A stretch of DNA of 48,728 nucleotides, from the IMG/VR virus record IMGVR_UViG_3300045119_000066, positions 1 to 48,728 of that record, one strand, 5' to 3'. Shown here piece after piece: positions 6,184 to 13,990 of the stretch; positions within the stretch are counted from its first letter, which is position 1; the number at the start of each line of letters is the position of its first letter. The notes below the pieces were generated by a model that had not been told where the DNA came from, searched no databases, and saw only the letters and a list, made by a program, of their open reading frames with translations. The DNA comes from a virus. The translations under genes were made by a program, and so were the position numbers.

Positions 6184-7588
6184 GACCGACCTGTTGTGCG
6201 GGACCGCGCTCACGAGACATGAGCGGTCGGTAATTTTCCGCGCTCAATACAAGGACTTGAAGGCTATCGAGGAGCGTATCCTCCAGATGGCGAACAAGGG
6301 CGGTCGCGACGGCTACAACGGACAGGACATGGTGCTCAAAAAAGACGGGCGCATGATCGAGTTCGGGGCCATCGGCGGTGTCGGTCAGGAAATGGACTGG
6401 CAAGGCAGACCGCACGATTTCTACGGTTTCGACGAAGGTGCCCAGCTCTCATCGCACAAGGTCATCTTCGTCACGAGCTGGCTCCGCACCGTCAAGAAGG
6501 GCCAGCGCACGAGGATCATCATTGCGTCCAACCCACCCATAGGCGGCGAGGGCGAGTGGTTGATCGAGTGGTTTGCCCCGTGGCTGGACCCCATGTTCCC
6601 CAACCCGGCATTGCCCGGAGAGCTGCGCTGGGCCTACGTCGGTCCTGACGGCCATACCGTGTGGACTGAGACCGGAGGCATCGTCCGCATTGGCACCGAA
6701 GAATACCAGCCGATGACGCGGACCTTCATTCCAGCACGGCTGGAAGACAACCCGTTCCTCGACATCAAATACAAGGCGCAAATCCAGTCGCTCCCCGAGC
6801 CGCTGCGCTCCAAGCTTCTGAAGGGCGACTTCCTCGCCGGTCGCGAAGACCACGCTTGGCAGGTGATTCCGACAGAGTGGGTGAGACTCGCACAAGGACG
6901 CTGGAAGCCGGGATCACCGCAAGGTCTGAAGATGCTGACGATGGGCGTCGACATCGGAGGTGGCGGCGGCAACGACCCGCATGTGATTGCCTGTCTCTAC
7001 GGCAACTGGTTCGACAGGTTGACTGTCTTGCAGGGGGTCGACGCCAAGAACGGCCCCGAGCTGGGTGGCCAGATCATCACGCACAGAAAAGACAGCGCCC
7101 TCATCATCCTCGACATGACCGGCGGCTGGGGCGGCTCCGCCCGGGATCACCTCGCCAGCAACAACGTCACGGTGGAGTCGTGTATCTTCAACATGAAGTC
7201 CATCGAGCGAACCAAGGACGACAAATATCGCTTTGCGAATGTCAGGGCCGAAATGCTGTGGAGACTGCGCGAGGCGCTGGACCCGGCGAGCGGTGAGAAC
7301 GTGGCGCTCCCGCCCGACGAACGGCTTACCGCAGAACTCACGGCGGCGCGGTGGAAGCCGAAGGCGGACACCATCCAAGTCGAAGACAAAGACGAAATAA
7401 GACACCGGCTGGGAGGATCACCAGACCGGGCCGACGCCGTGATGATGGCATGGCACTACAGACGGCGGGCCATGCGCTCGAACTTGTTCGATGACGGCGG
7501 CGACATGAGACAGGCTGTCGAAATCGACGACCCCTTCAGTCTTTTGGATGAGCCTCGTTGGGATCGTGAGCCGGTAAAGGGGCGATGA
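5978..7588 (+). CDS. terL: Terminase large subunit
   Basis: ATP-driven packaging motor and nuclease that cuts concatemeric DNA and pumps it through the portal. Walker A is GGAAGGGKT near residues 62-70; Walker B is FYGFDEGAQL; a TRIIIASNPP coupling motif follows. The RNase H-like nuclease domain has acidic strands MGVDIGGGGGNDPHVIAC, LIILDMTGGWGG and a late DRADAVMMAW. The start is ATG 5978 with AGGGAG 11 bases before; GTG 5966 has no room for a ribosome site. Length is about 536 residues, normal. It is the last rightward gene and overlaps the convergent gene at 7536. Its small subunit is some 31 kb away on the other strand. Confidence 0.97.
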   Translation: MSTRTSDPLEPYRAMLASMDPKAKAELDRIIKKEMAAAWHPDPRNIPQMVAYESKADMLLYGGAAGGGKTDLLCGTALTRHERSVIFRAQYKDLKAIEERILQMANKGGRDGYNGQDMVLKKDGRMIEFGAIGGVGQEMDWQGRPHDFYGFDEGAQLSSHKVIFVTSWLRTVKKGQRTRIIIASNPPIGGEGEWLIEWFAPWLDPMFPNPALPGELRWAYVGPDGHTVWTETGGIVRIGTEEYQPMTRTFIPARLEDNPFLDIKYKAQIQSLPEPLRSKLLKGDFLAGREDHAWQVIPTEWVRLAQGRWKPGSPQGLKMLTMGVDIGGGGGNDPHVIACLYGNWFDRLTVLQGVDAKNGPELGGQIITHRKDSALIILDMTGGWGGSARDHLASNNVTVESCIFNMKSIERTKDDKYRFANVRAEMLWRLREALDPASGENVALPPDERLTAELTAARWKPKADTIQVEDKDEIRHRLGGSPDRADAVMMAWHYRRRAMRSNLFDDGGDMRQAVEIDDPFSLLDEPRWDREPVKGR

Positions 7589-7793
7589 CGTTCGGGTCGG
7601 TGTTTATCAGCCCCTCGATATAGACCGGGGTCTCAACACAATGGACGGTCTGATTGTCGCGGCAATAGATCGAAGAGACCGCCCCGTTCATGGCGATCCA
7701 GATAATTTGCGCGGGGTTGATCCACACATTGCGGATGACCGTCCCGTTCGGCTCGCATTGCTTGAGCTGAATAAGCCTTACAGGACCGGCCAT
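7536..7793 (-). CDS. Small unknown protein at the end of the late region
   Basis: An 85-residue protein from ATG 7793 (GTG 7796 also possible) after GAGGTG. The fold looks like a short beta sheet: VRLIQL, NVWINPAQIIWIAM, SSIYC. The layout recalls small FlbD-like proteins found in many phages, but this is only a resemblance. Last gene of the leftward late region; it overlaps the terminase end by 53 bases on the opposite strand. Confidence 0.65.
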   Translation of the reverse strand: MAGPVRLIQLKQCEPNGTVIRNVWINPAQIIWIAMNGAVSSIYCRDNQTVHCVETPVYIEGLINTDPNVIAPLPAHDPNEAHPKD

Positions 7794-7851
7794 CACTTAC
7801 ACCTCAACACGTTCTCGCTGTCGTACTGGCAAGCGCAACACGCTTGCCCAT

Positions 7852-8022
7852 CTAAGGGTGGACGATGAAGCCGAAGTCGTGCCAGCCGAGCAAGAAGAAC
7901 AAGATCAGGATGATGACGTCGTACGCTGGTGCCCAAGGGTAGTTGGGTCCGCCGTAGTGGCGTCCGATTGCCGAAATGATCCACAGCAGCATGATGACCC
8001 AGAAGATCAGACCTATTGGCAT
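7852..8022 (-). CDS. 56-residue two-helix membrane protein, possible holin
   Basis: Translating the minus strand from ATG 8022 gives MPIGLIFWVIMLLWIISAIG, a short polar loop with RHYGGPNYPW, then a second hydrophobic helix (VIILILFFLLGW) and TAG at 7852. GGAGAGGAAAC directly before ATG is a strong ribosome site. Two membrane helices in 56 residues, next to a cell-wall-type protein and another membrane protein, fit a class II holin. The assignment rests on size, topology and neighbours. Confidence 0.65.
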   Translation of the reverse strand: MPIGLIFWVIMLLWIISAIGRHYGGPNYPWAPAYDVIILILFFLLGWHDFGFIVHP

Positions 8023-8038
8023 GTTTCCTCTCCGTCTT

Positions 8039-8467
8039 TTATACGGTTGCCTCGAACTTCCTCTCGTACGGGAAGATCACCTCGACTTCGTCGTCGGTCT
8101 TGATGCCGAGGTCTTCCATCAAGCTCAAACTTATATCGGCTACCCGCCCCGTGTCCCCGTGTGGACCCCAGTCTGCGGGGAAAGCCCGCAATGCGATGCC
8201 GGTCTTTGTCGAGCGGACCATCGCAAGATAGTCCTGACTGGCGAGCATAACCTTCGGGAAGGTGTTGTAGTCCCAGCGGCAAGCGATGAAATGTACGAAC
8301 GGATTAAGCCGTCTCGCAAGGCCAGTAGTGCCCGCTGGCTGGAACGGCAAGAACAAATGCGGGGCGGTCTCCATCTCATAGATGAAGGCCAAGCCTTCTT
8401 CCGGCGAGACGCCCTTGTCGGTCGGCCCTCCGAACCACGACACCTTGCCCAGCAGGGTCAGCGTCAT
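8039..8467 (-). CDS. Double-psi beta-barrel (RlpA-like) protein, possible lysis enzyme
   Basis: A 142-residue protein starting at ATG 8467, overlapping the upstream stop. The second half follows the RlpA-type double-psi barrel pattern: STKTGIALRAFPADWGP, then GRVADISLSLMEDLGI and a closing DDEVEV strand. In RlpA the Asp of the D-x-G-P motif is part of the active site for cutting glycan strands; D99 sits in the same place here. The N-terminal part (GKVSWFGGPTDKGVS) resembles proteins near lysis genes of other alphaproteobacterial phages. It has no signal peptide. It sits between two membrane proteins, so an endolysin-like role is inferred. Confidence 0.6.
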   Translation of the reverse strand: MTLTLLGKVSWFGGPTDKGVSPEEGLAFIYEMETAPHLFLPFQPAGTTGLARRLNPFVHFIACRWDYNTFPKVMLASQDYLAMVRSTKTGIALRAFPADWGPHGDTGRVADISLSLMEDLGIKTDDEVEVIFPYERKFEATV

Positions 8468-8640
8468 GGGGCGTGGTGATAGTGGTAGGTCTGCTTGCGC
8501 TGATAACGAATCTTGCGCCGACGGACCAACTGGAACGTCTGGTTGGTGCCGACCGCCGGACATTGCGGCGCGAGCGCCGCGCCGCGCGTAGCCTGCGTCT
8601 CAACCTCCGGCTCGCCTGTCTTTGTGGTCTTTTCAGTCAT
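8464..8640 (-). CDS. 58-residue basic unknown protein
   Basis: Starts at ATG 8640 and overlaps its upstream neighbour's stop, and its own TGA overlaps the next ATG (8467), so it is one link in a translationally coupled chain. It begins MTEKTTKTGEPEVETQ and ends with a basic, aromatic stretch (RRRKIRYQRKQTYHYHH). There is one Cys and no membrane helix. Function unknown. Confidence 0.6.
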   Translation of the reverse strand: MTEKTTKTGEPEVETQATRGAALAPQCPAVGTNQTFQLVRRRKIRYQRKQTYHYHHAP

Positions 8641-8918
8641 TTCGTTTTCTCCTTGCCAAGCTCTCGCGTCATGATTTCAACAACGTGGTCGAGGCGGTCC
8701 TTGTTCGCGGTCGTCTGCGACTCCAGCACAGTGAGGCGGTTGTCGATCACCTGAAGATGCGGTGATCCTCTAGTCTCCAGCGTGACGACTCTGGTCTCCA
8801 GCTTGACCATGTACGACAGACCGTAAGCGCCGAGGCTCATGAGGGCAATCGCCTGCGCGATCAGGAAGTAGACCAAGGTCGCGTTCTCTTTCACCCATGA
8901 CCTTGCCTGCTCGACCAT
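8637..8918 (-). CDS. Membrane protein with coiled coil, possible holin or spanin
   Basis: A 93-residue protein with one hydrophobic helix near residues 14-38 (TLVYFLIAQAIALMSLGAYG) and a long charged coiled coil behind it (LETRVVTLETR, RLTVLESQTTANKDRLDHVV). This single-anchor plus coiled-coil design is common in holin-like and inner-membrane spanin proteins. It follows the fibre genes and starts a short lysis-like cassette. The family is not recognised. Confidence 0.7.
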   Translation of the reverse strand: MVEQARSWVKENATLVYFLIAQAIALMSLGAYGLSYMVKLETRVVTLETRGSPHLQVIDNRLTVLESQTTANKDRLDHVVEIMTRELGKEKTK

Positions 8919-8921
8919 GCG

Positions 8922-11900
8922 TCAGCCGTACTTGATGACGATGAGACCTTGGATACCAGCACCACCGTTATTCAACTTCAATCCGCCGCCGCCTCCGCCG
9001 CCGTAATTGCCGCCGGGGTGGCCGTCGGCGTTGCTGTCGCCACCGCCGCCGCCACCGGAGCCAGCCGTTCCACCCGCCGATGCCGTCCACTCAGCGCCCG
9101 CTCCGCCGTTGCCGCCGTTAGCAGCGCCAGCTCCGCCAGCGCCAGCATCGCCCGCTCCGCCTGCCCCCGAGACGTTAGCGGCACCGCCATCGCCGTTCGG
9201 CCCACCGGCACCACCACCGCCGCCGCCGTTCGTAGCAACGCGACCGCCAGACCCCGCGCCACCATTTGTCTTCGTTGCGCCTATGCCGCTTGCGGCAGCG
9301 CCACCGGCTGTGGTTGTCGCGTCAACACCGCCCCCGCCGCCTTTGGCGAGGACCGTGGCGGTGCTGTTAAACCAAGTATCGCCGCCCGCGCCCGCGCTGA
9401 CCGTATGCGTCCCGCCGCCACCACCACCGCCCACCGCAAGATTGATGACCTGCCCCGGCGTAGCGGCAAAGTTGCTGAACTTGGAGTAGCCACCACCACC
9501 ACCGCCGCCGCCAACAGAACTAGAGCCGCCGCCGCTGCCGCCGCCACCACCACCGATGACCTCGATGGTGTTCTTGGTGCTCAACCAATCACTGGGGACG
9601 GTCCATGTGCTGCCAGCCGTGACAAAGATGGTCTGCGGCGTGGCCGGTCCAGACGACACCGTGAAGGCTGCGGACGTTCCGTTGATCGAGGACGTGATCG
9701 TGTCGGTCGCCGTGACAGTGAAGTTGCCAACGGTCCCCGGCTGGACCGTGAATGTGCCGACGCCGTTCGCCAGCGCGGCGTTGGCCCCCAGAACCGCCAA
9801 GGGGTCTGTCGAAGTGAGGTGAACTGTGCCCGCGTAGTTATTTGTCGGCTGATTGCTGGCGTCGAGTGCCTGCACAGTGACATTGAACGAGGCTCCGACG
9901 CTGGCCGACGCCGGGGCTGTCACGGAGAAATGCGTGGCCGCAGGCATCGTGCCGCCGCTGTAGGTGATGAAGATGACGCCACGACCGCCGACGCCGGGGT
10001 TGTTGGTCGGCGCGTTGAACTGAGTGCCGCCACCTCCGCCGCCGCCATAAAGACCGCCGTTGCCGGATGGCGGAATCAATGATGCGTTTGCCGCGCCGCT
10101 ACCACCGCCGCCGCCGGAGCCGTGCGTGGCGTCAAACTCTGTACCATTGCCGCCCGCGCCTCCTGCTGTTCCAGCCGCCAAGCCCCCAGCGCCGCCGCCG
10201 CCGGAGCTTCCATTGATTGAGGAGCCAGCCGCACCGCCGCTTTGTCCGCCTGTGCCAGCAACCACGCCGCTTGCGTTTGCGCCATTGCCGCCAATGTAAG
10301 AGGGCGGAGGAGTCCCGCCACCGCCACCGCCACCGCCCGCGCCATTGCCAGCCGCGCCAGCGCCGCCATTGCCGTACCTGCCGCCCGCGCCGCCACCTGT
10401 TCCGGTTCCTGCGCCGCCACTCCATGCGCCGCCCGCGCCGCCGCTAAACTTTGTGGTGCCGACACCGCTCGCGGCAGCACCACCCGCGCCGGGAGTCCCA
10501 CCGCTGCCACCAACACCACCCTTAGCGAGCACCGAGGCGGTGCTGTTGAACCAAGTGTCGCCGCCTGTGACGTTAAACCCGCCGCCCGCGCCGATGTTGT
10601 ATTGGATGATCGAACCGGGAGTGAGCACGAGGTTCGTGATCTTGGAGTATCCGCCACCGCCGCCGCCGGAGCCTGAGTAGTTGCCGCCCGATGCGACGGC
10701 ACCACCACCACCGCCGCCGATGCACTCGATGGTGCAGATGTTGTTCCAATCGGCGGGGACCTTCCATCGCCCCCTGCCAGCAACGTCGAGCACGAGCGTT
10801 GACGGAACTGGTGGGTCTGGGACGTATGGATTGCCGCCAGCAACCGGCGCAGTAAACGGCGCGGTCCAGCGCGCAACGTCCGAGTAGCGAAATTCCTCAA
10901 ACAGAGCGTTGGTGGCGGTCGTGTCGGCGTCGGAGCCGATTTGCAGACCTTGGCTCGAACTCATGAACGGAGTGAGCGCAATGTTCTGCTGGAAGGTCTG
11001 CGCGCCGTTGACGTAGAACGTCAGAAGCGGACCATTGCGGACCAGCGCGAGGTGATACCAAGTCGAGAGCGCAATCCCGGTGGCGATGGTGACATTGCTG
11101 AGTGCCCACGTTGAGCCGTCGGTTGACATATAAAGCGCGATGGTGCCGTTGCCGCCATCAAACATGATGATAGGGCCGTACTGGCCGCTGGAGTCTCGTT
11201 TTGTGAAGATGACGCCGCTGGCGGCGGCGGATCGGTAATACATAAGATCGAAAGTAAAGTTGCCCTTCATGAAATTAAGCTCGGCGCTGTTCGCCACCGT
11301 GATGCGCTGGGCACCGCTGGGCTGCACCTGCGCCACATTCAGCGTCCGCGCCACGTTCTGCGGAGAGCCAAGCTGCGTTGCGCCGTTGGAGGTGACGGTC
11401 TTTAGGTTTAATTCGCCAACGGCGGAGTCGAGCGTGAAGGCGTTATTGTCGAAATGCAGCAACAGCTTGGTTGCGGAGTCGTTGCCGCCGTTCAGGTTCT
11501 CGTAGTACGGCTGGTTCGGCGGCGTGAACGCTGCGGTCCAGCGGGCGATGCCGTTGCTGAAACGAAACTCGTCCATGTAGAACTGGCCGTACGCGCCCGG
11601 GATGCCGCCAATGGCAAACGGCACCGTGGTCTTTTGAATTGCGAGGGCGCTTGTGGGCTGGGCGGCTTGCAAACCGCCGTTGACGTAGAACTTGTAGGTG
11701 TTTCCGGTGCGAACGAGCGCAAAGTGATACCAAGTGCTGGCGGCTATTCCCGGCCCCGCAGCAACGGCACCGTTGACAACATCCCAAGTTGAGCCGTTGC
11801 TGCTGGCATAGAAGTTGATCTGGGTGGCGGTCTGATAAAGCATCCACCCGCCCGGAGTCGCAGATGTCGGCCACTTGCCGCAGATCATTGCTCCAGAGAC

Positions 11901-12266
11901 CGCTGTGCTGGTGTAGGCAAACCAGAAGTCGATTGTGAAATCGACGCCGGGACTCGGATTCAAGTCGGGCGCATCCGGACACTGGATGGCGGCACCGCCG
12001 GAAGTAAACACACCGACCTGATTGAACGGCCAACTGATAGCGGTGTAGGGCTGGCCTGCCGCTATCGTCCATGCGTTACGGCGCGATGGCGGAGCGCCGT
12101 AGGCGTAATCCTTGAAAGCAGCCAGCGTCGGATCGAAGACGTTGTTGAGGCCGTCCGGCGCATCAAAGTGCAGCAAGCTGACCGTGTAGCTGTCGTTGCC
12201 AAGCGCCTGCGACGGCAGGAGGAACTGCTTGCCGCCAAACAGCCGCGATGTGAACCCCGGCAACAT
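8922..12266 (-). CDS. LamG and glycine-rich tail adhesin
   Basis: A 1114-residue protein starting at ATG 12266, whose ATG overlaps the stop of the tail fibre gene. Two concanavalin-like (LamG) repeats begin near residues 22 and 262, each opening GNDSxTxxLLHFD and containing STWYHxALVR and KFYVNG/TFYVNG. Then come a glycine-rich block opening with IECIGGGGGG, an Ig-like domain (HFSVTAPASASVGASFNVTV), and a second glycine-rich block (IEVIGGGGGG) to the end. LamG domains bind sugars; glycine-rich blocks recall polyglycine receptor-binding domains of some phage adhesins. It most likely contacts the host surface at the fibre tip. The glycine codons make the opposite strand look open, with false proline-rich frames. 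Confidence 0.85.
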   Translation of the reverse strand: MLPGFTSRLFGGKQFLLPSQALGNDSYTVSLLHFDAPDGLNNVFDPTLAAFKDYAYGAPPSRRNAWTIAAGQPYTAISWPFNQVGVFTSGGAAIQCPDAPDLNPSPGVDFTIDFWFAYTSTAVSGAMICGKWPTSATPGGWMLYQTATQINFYASSNGSTWDVVNGAVAAGPGIAASTWYHFALVRTGNTYKFYVNGGLQAAQPTSALAIQKTTVPFAIGGIPGAYGQFYMDEFRFSNGIARWTAAFTPPNQPYYENLNGGNDSATKLLLHFDNNAFTLDSAVGELNLKTVTSNGATQLGSPQNVARTLNVAQVQPSGAQRITVANSAELNFMKGNFTFDLMYYRSAAASGVIFTKRDSSGQYGPIIMFDGGNGTIALYMSTDGSTWALSNVTIATGIALSTWYHLALVRNGPLLTFYVNGAQTFQQNIALTPFMSSSQGLQIGSDADTTATNALFEEFRYSDVARWTAPFTAPVAGGNPYVPDPPVPSTLVLDVAGRGRWKVPADWNNICTIECIGGGGGGAVASGGNYSGSGGGGGGYSKITNLVLTPGSIIQYNIGAGGGFNVTGGDTWFNSTASVLAKGGVGGSGGTPGAGGAAASGVGTTKFSGGAGGAWSGGAGTGTGGGAGGRYGNGGAGAAGNGAGGGGGGGGTPPPSYIGGNGANASGVVAGTGGQSGGAAGSSINGSSGGGGAGGLAAGTAGGAGGNGTEFDATHGSGGGGGSGAANASLIPPSGNGGLYGGGGGGGTQFNAPTNNPGVGGRGVIFITYSGGTMPAATHFSVTAPASASVGASFNVTVQALDASNQPTNNYAGTVHLTSTDPLAVLGANAALANGVGTFTVQPGTVGNFTVTATDTITSSINGTSAAFTVSSGPATPQTIFVTAGSTWTVPSDWLSTKNTIEVIGGGGGGSGGGSSSVGGGGGGGGYSKFSNFAATPGQVINLAVGGGGGGGTHTVSAGAGGDTWFNSTATVLAKGGGGGVDATTTAGGAAASGIGATKTNGGAGSGGRVATNGGGGGGAGGPNGDGGAANVSGAGGAGDAGAGGAGAANGGNGGAGAEWTASAGGTAGSGGGGGGDSNADGHPGGNYGGGGGGGLKLNNGGAGIQGLIVIKYG

Positions 12267-13990
12267 CAGGCAAAGCCCGCTTGGAAGGTGCAGAAGATGA
12301 TGCCGCTGTTGAACACCGTGTACGAAATTATATCTATCGCGCCCGACGTATTCGTGATCGTCGGCTTGGTGCCACCGGGGAACCTGTACGCATTGCCCCA
12401 TGTCGTGATGGCGCACCCCGCTGCTTGAGGCGTGATGATGATGGTGCCCTTCTGTCCCGGCTTCGCGTTGGTAGGATTATTGAGCGCACCAGACGCAGAG
12501 TTGATCTGCCAAACAAAGTCGATGGCCGCGTTCATGTCTGGAGCGAGAGCCGACGCCGAACCGGCAACCACAGGTGCCGCCGCCGCCCACGCCGCCCCCG
12601 GCGTGAGCATCTTGTTCGGTGCGCTGTTGGCGGTGTACTCGGCGGCGGTCGCCACCGCGCTGCCGCCAAACCCTCCGGTCGCGTAAACCGCCATAAACGA
12701 CGCCGCGCCGCTGCCTGTCGCCATCAACCTGACATCGTAATCAATAGCCGTCGCACCGCTGTGAAAGTCGATGATCGGGGTACTGGCAACACCATCGACG
12801 CGACCGATCTCGATTGAGGCGGTTCCGGCTCCGCTGATAACGAGCGCACCGCCACCCGCCGGAGGATTGAGCGTGAGCGTCCCTGTGATCGTGTCGCCAG
12901 CCTTCGCGACCTTCTCGCTGTCCACCTCCGCAATGGCGGCTTGTATGTTGGTTGAGGCCACATTGCCCGTTGGCGTGAACGCCATGCCGACAGCGGTAAA
13001 TCTGGGGTCGTCACCAGCCGCCACGGTGTTTGCGGTCGTGCCGATGTCGTGCGTGGCAGAGGTGCCGAGACCGAGGTTGATGCGCGATTGCGTGACGCTA
13101 ATCACGTCGTTGAGGTTGTTGGCGCGCACCATGTCGCCCGTGCCGCCGCCACCTGCTCCCGGCGCACCTTGCTGCGCCAGCAATCCCCATTGCGTCGGAT
13201 GCGTGTCGGGTTGGGAATTGATGTTGTCAATCAAGCAGATGTACGACGAGCCGGAGAAAAAGACCGCGTCGTGCAGCACGTACTGGACGCTTGCAGACCA
13301 GTTGCCTTTCCACTCCACCTCGGCAACCTGCGCGTCGTGTGCTGAATTGGCCGCAGCCGCAGCCGAGTTCGTGGCCGAGTTGGCCGAATTTGTCGCACTT
13401 GTCGCAGAGACCGCCGCCGATTGCGCGGACGCGCCTGCCGCATTGGCGGCGTTGGTCGCCGTCGTCGCGCCCGTGGTTGCCGTCGCCGCGCTTGCCGCCG
13501 CGTTTGTCTCGCTTATCGCCGCCTCGGCTGCGGCGTCCTGCGCGTCTTCCACAAGGTTGACCAGCGTGTCGGCGTCGGGGACTTGGTCTTCCGGCGCGTA
13601 GTCGGGCGCTTTGACGGCGCGGTCTATGCGATCCGAGAGCCGCTGGCAGATTTTGGTGAGCCGGTCGAGCGCCTGCTCGTGGCTGTCTGCCGGGAAGTCG
13701 TCCGCGTTGACGTAGTGCGTGACCTGCACAATGTCGGGATTGTTGATGATGATGAGCGTGTAGCCAGCGGGCGGTGCGACCGTGAAGGTCAGGTTCCCGC
13801 CCGTGGGGTTCATCGCCCCGGTCACGGTGTAGTTAATGCCGACGAGCTGGAGAGTGCCTTCCCCGGTCGTGTCGTTGAACAGCCAGACCTCTAGGTCGCT
13901 GTTCTGGTAGAACTGGTACGGATAGGCGAAGACCTTGGTGGTGCCGTTTCCAGCATACTCAATGCGGGCTTCAGCCGAAGTAACGGTCAT
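12266..13990 (-). CDS. T7 gp17-like tail fibre protein
   Basis: A 574-residue tail fibre. Residues 1-150 match the T7 gp17 N-terminal attachment domain in layout (TTKVFAYPYQFY, a Gly/Pro turn, LIIINNPDIVQVTHYV, DSHEQALDRLTKICQRLSDRID). An Ala/Ser/Thr-rich trimeric coiled coil runs from about 150 to 215. A short chitin-binding-like module (EWKGNWSASVQYVLHDAVFF) and a Gly-rich linker follow, then a beta-rich shaft. The start is ATG 13990, four bases into the previous gene. It anchors to the tail; the adhesin gene next door probably supplies the tip or a second receptor binder. Confidence 0.9.
   Translation of the reverse strand: MTVTSAEARIEYAGNGTTKVFAYPYQFYQNSDLEVWLFNDTTGEGTLQLVGINYTVTGAMNPTGGNLTFTVAPPAGYTLIIINNPDIVQVTHYVNADDFPADSHEQALDRLTKICQRLSDRIDRAVKAPDYAPEDQVPDADTLVNLVEDAQDAAAEAAISETNAAASAATATTGATTATNAANAAGASAQSAAVSATSATNSANSATNSAAAAANSAHDAQVAEVEWKGNWSASVQYVLHDAVFFSGSSYICLIDNINSQPDTHPTQWGLLAQQGAPGAGGGGTGDMVRANNLNDVISVTQSRINLGLGTSATHDIGTTANTVAAGDDPRFTAVGMAFTPTGNVASTNIQAAIAEVDSEKVAKAGDTITGTLTLNPPAGGGALVISGAGTASIEIGRVDGVASTPIIDFHSGATAIDYDVRLMATGSGAASFMAVYATGGFGGSAVATAAEYTANSAPNKMLTPGAAWAAAAPVVAGSASALAPDMNAAIDFVWQINSASGALNNPTNAKPGQKGTIIITPQAAGCAITTWGNAYRFPGGTKPTITNTSGAIDIISYTVFNSGIIFCTFQAGFA

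Noticed and set aside
7793-7984. 63-residue minus-strand frame (MDHFGNRT start)
   Set aside because: It overlaps the clean two-helix membrane gene at 7852-8022, which has a much better ribosome site.
8949-10680. Long plus-strand proline- and alanine-rich frames opposite the adhesin
   Set aside because: They are the reverse complement of glycine codons in the adhesin, without ribosome sites or domains.
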